Under the pieces are notes generated by a model that ran no database searches, was not told the origin of the DNA, and saw only the letters and a list, made by a program, of their open reading frames with translations. A stretch of DNA of 64,000 nt from Aeromicrobium sp. (GTDB lineage: Bacteria > Actinomycetota > Actinomycetes > Propionibacteriales > Nocardioidaceae). The stretch spans positions 124,001 through 188,000 of the forward strand of contig NZ_JAGLCD010000001.1 in NCBI RefSeq assembly GCF_023146395.1. The letters run 5' to 3'. Position 1 is the first letter of the stretch; every line of letters begins with the position of its first letter. The position numbers and the translations under genes were made by a program. Below, one piece after another: positions 60,701-64,000 of the stretch.

Positions 60701-60757
60701 GATGTGGACACTTCAACACCCAGATCGGCCCGCTACAGGTGTGAAAGTGACCACATC
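60701..60757. terminator. Long imperfect hairpin downstream of hypothetical gene
   Basis: 20-bp arms GATGTGGACACTTCAACACC / GGTGTGAAAGTGACCACATC with 3 mismatches, 17-nt loop. Confidence 0.5.
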
Positions 60758-60790
60758 TGGTCGGGGCGGACCTCGATCGGGGGTGGCGCG

Positions 60791-61432
60791 TCAGTCGAGC
60801 GGCGGGGCGGCGATCGAGCCCAGGACGGCGTGGTACGTGCCGCGGACGTCCTCGGGCAGCCACACGACATCGTGATCCTTGGCCCCCAGGACCACGTCGC
60901 CCTCGAGACTGACCCAGTCGAGCGCCTGGCGGGGAGCGTCGCGCAGGGCCTTCTCGGTGTGCTCCGGTTCGAGCGCGACCAGCGTGACCCGCACGCGCAT
61001 CTCGGCGTCGTTGGCGTTCGCGACGCCGATGCCCCAGAAGTCCTCGGGGTTCGCGGTGGCCTTCTTGTCGAGATCGACCATGACGGTCGTGGGCTCGGTG
61101 TCGAGGCCCGCGACCTCGATCTCGACCAGGTCGACGACCTCGGTGTCGACGAAGCGGACCGACCGGCACCCCGGGCCCTCGAAGCGCAGGACGTCCTTCG
61201 TGACCGAGTTCGAGGGCACCACGACCTGGCCACGCGTGAGGCCCTGCAGTGACGTCACGGTGACGAGCGGCAGCTCGCGCCCGTAGAAGTCGAGCGGGCG
61301 GAAGCGCAGCACCGGCACGAGGTCGGTGTCGGTGCTGTTGGTCATCGTGAGCACCTGGTCCAGGCCGCCGTCGGTCGCCTTCGCCTCGTACCGCACCGTC
61401 AGGGGTCGAGGCTTCTTCGTGAACAGGCCCAT
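60791..61432 (-). CDS. Conserved hypothetical protein
   Basis: 213 aa: MGLFTKKPRPLTVRYEAKATDGGLDQVLTMTNSTDTDLVPVLRFRPLDFYGRELPLVTV...; good codon structure, no family recognised. Confidence 0.75.
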   Translation of the reverse strand: MGLFTKKPRPLTVRYEAKATDGGLDQVLTMTNSTDTDLVPVLRFRPLDFYGRELPLVTVTSLQGLTRGQVVVPSNSVTKDVLRFEGPGCRSVRFVDTEVVDLVEIEVAGLDTEPTTVMVDLDKKATANPEDFWGIGVANANDAEMRVRVTLVALEPEHTEKALRDAPRQALDWVSLEGDVVLGAKDHDVVWLPEDVRGTYHAVLGSIAAPPLD

Positions 61433-61487
61433 GGGACGACTCTAGACACCTGCGGGGCGCTGGTCCGACGGCGTTAGGCTGGAACCC

Positions 61488-63416
61488 ATGTCCGTCGAGT
61501 CGTTGTTCCCCCGATTGGAACCGGTGCTGCCGCAGGTCAGCAAGCCCATCCAGTACGTCGGCGGTGAGCTCAACGCCACCCTGAAGGACTGGGACGCCGT
61601 CACCGTGCGGTGGGCGCTGATGTACCCCGACGCCTACGAGGTCGGCCTGCCCAACCAGGGCGTCCAGATCCTCTACGAGATCCTGAACGAGCGTGACTGG
61701 ATCCTGGCCGAGCGCACGTACGCGGTCTTCCCCGACATGGAGCAGGTCATGCGGGACCACGAGATCCCGCAGTTCACGGTCGACGGGCACCGCCCCGTCA
61801 AGGCCTTCGACCTGCTCGGCGTGTCCTTCTCCACCGAGCTGGGCTACACGAACCTGCTCACGGCGCTCGACCTCGCCGGCATCGCGCTGCACGCGGTCGA
61901 CCGCGGCGACGACGACCCGATCGTCCTGGTCGGCGGTCACGCCTCGTTCAACCCCGAGCCGGTCGCCGACTTCATCGACGCGGCCGTCCTGGGCGACGGC
62001 GAGGAGATCGTCCTGGCGATCAGCGACATCGTGCGTGAGTTCCGCGAGGAGGGCTCACCCGGTGGTCGCCACGAGCTGCTGCGCCGCCTCGCGGCCACCG
62101 GCGGCATCTACGTGCCGCAGTTCTACGAGGTCGACTACGACGCCGAGGGGTTCATCGAGGCCATCGTGGTCAACGAGCCGTCGGCTCCCGAGCGCGTCGC
62201 CAAGCACACGCTGATGGACCTCGACTCCTGGCCGTACCCCAAGACCCCGCTGGTGCCGCTGGCCGAGACGGTGCACGAGCGGTACAGCGTGGAGATCTTC
62301 CGGGGCTGCACGCGAGGGTGCCGCTTCTGCCAGGCGGGCATGATCACGCGGCCCGTGCGGGAGCGCTCGCTCCAGGGCATCGGGGAGATGGTCGCCAACG
62401 GCCTGGAGCAGTCGGGCCTCGACGAGGTCGGACTCCTGAGCCTCTCGAGCGCCGACCACTCCGAGATCGGCGAGCTCGCGACGCAGCTGGCCGATCGGTA
62501 CGAGGGCACCAACACGTCGTTGTCGCTGCCCTCGACCCGGGTCGACGCGTTCAACATCTCGCTGGCCAACGAGTTCAGCCGCAACGGCCGCCGCTCGGGG
62601 CTCACGTTCGCCCCGGAGGGCGGCAGCGAGCGCCTGCGGCGGGTCATCAACAAGATGGTGTCGGAGGAGGACCTCATCCGCACCGTCGCCGCCGCGTACT
62701 CGCACGGCTGGCGGCAGGTCAAGCTCTATTTCATGTGCGGGCTGCCCACCGAGACCGACGAGGACGTCCTGCAGATCGGTGAGCTCGCCAAGCGCGTCAT
62801 CGACACCGGGCGCGAGGCGTCCGGCCGCAAGGACATCCGCTGCACGGTCTCGATCGGCGGATTCGTGCCGAAGCCGCACACGCCGTTCCAGTGGGCCGCC
62901 CAGCTCGACCACGAGACGACCGACGAGCGGCTGCGCAAGCTGCGCGCCTCGGTGCAGTCGGACAAGAAGTACGGCAAGGCCATCGGGTTCCGCTACCACG
63001 ACGGCAAGCCCGGCATCGTCGAGGGACTTCTGTCCCGCGGTGACCGCCGCGTCGGCAAGGTCATCGAGGCGGTGTGGCGCGACGGTGGCCGTTTCGACGG
63101 CTGGAGCGAGCACTTCTCCTACGACCGGTGGGCGACCATGGCGGAGCGGGCGCTGGCCGACGAGCCCGTCGACCTCGCCTGGTACACGACGCGCGAGCGG
63201 GGTGCCGAGGAGATCCTGCCGTGGGACCACCTCGACTCCGGCCTCGACAAGGACTGGCTCTGGGAGGACTGGCAGGACGCACTGGCCGACGACCCGGTCG
63301 AGGTCGAGGACTGCCGCTGGACCCCGTGCTTCGACTGTGGCGTCTGCCCGAGCATGGACACCGACATCCAGATGGGGCCGACCGGCCAGAAGCTCCTGCC
63401 GCTGAGCGTGGTCTGA
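61488..63416 (+). CDS. B12-binding-domain radical SAM protein (TIGR03960-like)
   Basis: QGVQILYEILN; radical SAM motif FRGCTRGCRFCQAGMI; C-terminal TPCFDCGVCPSMDTDIQ. Confidence 0.93.
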   Translation: MSVESLFPRLEPVLPQVSKPIQYVGGELNATLKDWDAVTVRWALMYPDAYEVGLPNQGVQILYEILNERDWILAERTYAVFPDMEQVMRDHEIPQFTVDGHRPVKAFDLLGVSFSTELGYTNLLTALDLAGIALHAVDRGDDDPIVLVGGHASFNPEPVADFIDAAVLGDGEEIVLAISDIVREFREEGSPGGRHELLRRLAATGGIYVPQFYEVDYDAEGFIEAIVVNEPSAPERVAKHTLMDLDSWPYPKTPLVPLAETVHERYSVEIFRGCTRGCRFCQAGMITRPVRERSLQGIGEMVANGLEQSGLDEVGLLSLSSADHSEIGELATQLADRYEGTNTSLSLPSTRVDAFNISLANEFSRNGRRSGLTFAPEGGSERLRRVINKMVSEEDLIRTVAAAYSHGWRQVKLYFMCGLPTETDEDVLQIGELAKRVIDTGREASGRKDIRCTVSIGGFVPKPHTPFQWAAQLDHETTDERLRKLRASVQSDKKYGKAIGFRYHDGKPGIVEGLLSRGDRRVGKVIEAVWRDGGRFDGWSEHFSYDRWATMAERALADEPVDLAWYTTRERGAEEILPWDHLDSGLDKDWLWEDWQDALADDPVEVEDCRWTPCFDCGVCPSMDTDIQMGPTGQKLLPLSVV

Positions 63417-63417
63417 C

Positions 63418-63885
63418 GTGGCCTCGGCCGGACCGGTGGCGGTCGACCGCGCCGGGCCCCGCGATGTCGGTTCCGCCGCCGCGTTCAGCGTCGTGGCGGG
63501 ACTCGCGTCCGCGATCCCGATCGGCCGGGCCTCCCGGCGCGCCCGGCGTCTCGTCGCGGGAGCCTCGGCGGTCGTGGCGGGAGCGGCCGCGGCCCGGCTC
63601 ACCGCAGCCGCTGCCTCGGCCGAGCGTGAGGCTGCGGCCGACGGGCCGGCACCACCGCCCACGGCGCGCCAGGGTGTCGGACCTGCGGTGGCCGGCGCGG
63701 TGGCCGCGGGCGCGACCGCCGGCACCGTGCTCGCGTCGATCGCGATGGACCGTCGCTTCGAGGCCTTCCTGGGCCGGCGGGGCGTTCGCCGACCCCGGCT
63801 CGTGATCGGCGTCGTCGCGGGGCTGGGGTCGTTCGCGATGGACCGGCTCGAGGGACTCGTCGAGCCGCCGCAGCGGGGTCGTTAG
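63418..63885 (+). CDS. Hypothetical alanine-rich membrane protein
   Basis: GTG start just after radical SAM gene; 155 aa hydrophobic stretches. Confidence 0.6.
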   Translation: MASAGPVAVDRAGPRDVGSAAAFSVVAGLASAIPIGRASRRARRLVAGASAVVAGAAAARLTAAAASAEREAAADGPAPPPTARQGVGPAVAGAVAAGATAGTVLASIAMDRRFEAFLGRRGVRRPRLVIGVVAGLGSFAMDRLEGLVEPPQRGR

Positions 63886-64000
63886 GAGCCGTCGAGCTCG
63901 TCCTCGAGCAGCCGGTCGCGCGCCACGAGCATGCCGACCGGTCCCAGCAGCAGGGCGGCCACCATCAGGACGATCACGGGCACGTCCCACGCGCCCGTGA
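63882..64000 (-). CDS. Partial membrane protein C-terminus running off window
   Basis: Open frame ...TGAWDVPVIVLMVAALLLGPVGMLVARDRLLEDELDGS*; absent from ORF track because partial. Confidence 0.55.
   Translation of the reverse strand, partial: TGAWDVPVIVLMVAALLLGPVGMLVARDRLLEDELDGS

Overview
The window is high-GC actinobacterial chromosome and almost entirely coding. The combination of a mycobacterial-type FAS-I, clpP1-clpP2-clpX, and folC-DUF4233-like genes points to Actinobacteria; exact taxonomy cannot be fixed from the sequence alone. The main blocks are: MarR/YceI; TetR plus acyl-CoA dehydrogenase, thiolase and SDR; a 9.1-kb single-polypeptide fatty acid synthase I with acpS; an AbiEi/DUF559-like nuclease gene bracketed by hairpin repeats; a fabG-phosphotransferase-TetR operon; a stand-alone acyl-CoA carboxylase beta subunit with a 76-aa biotin carrier; globin/MscS/PepN; a glutathione-ligase-like to SpoIIE-phosphatase run; tRNA-Gly, an LPXTG ice-binding-like gene, then tRNA-Pro; phoD, tig, clpP1, clpP2, clpX; valS, MMPL, folC; a sugar ABC operon with a GH13 gene; ndk; and an MFS/ArsR pair. 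The most interesting material is non-coding: (i) a family of composite hairpin repeats, two copies of which flank an AbiEi/Vsr-fold nuclease-like gene; (ii) a second, unrelated palindromic repeat family at 26.4 and 52.1 kb; (iii) paired TGAGGAA-N-SCCTCA boxes shared by the FAS-I and carboxylase promoters; (iv) a 67-bp tandem duplication of the tRNA-Pro 3' end; (v) several well-resolved operators. All calls come from reading the sequence; no database searches were run.
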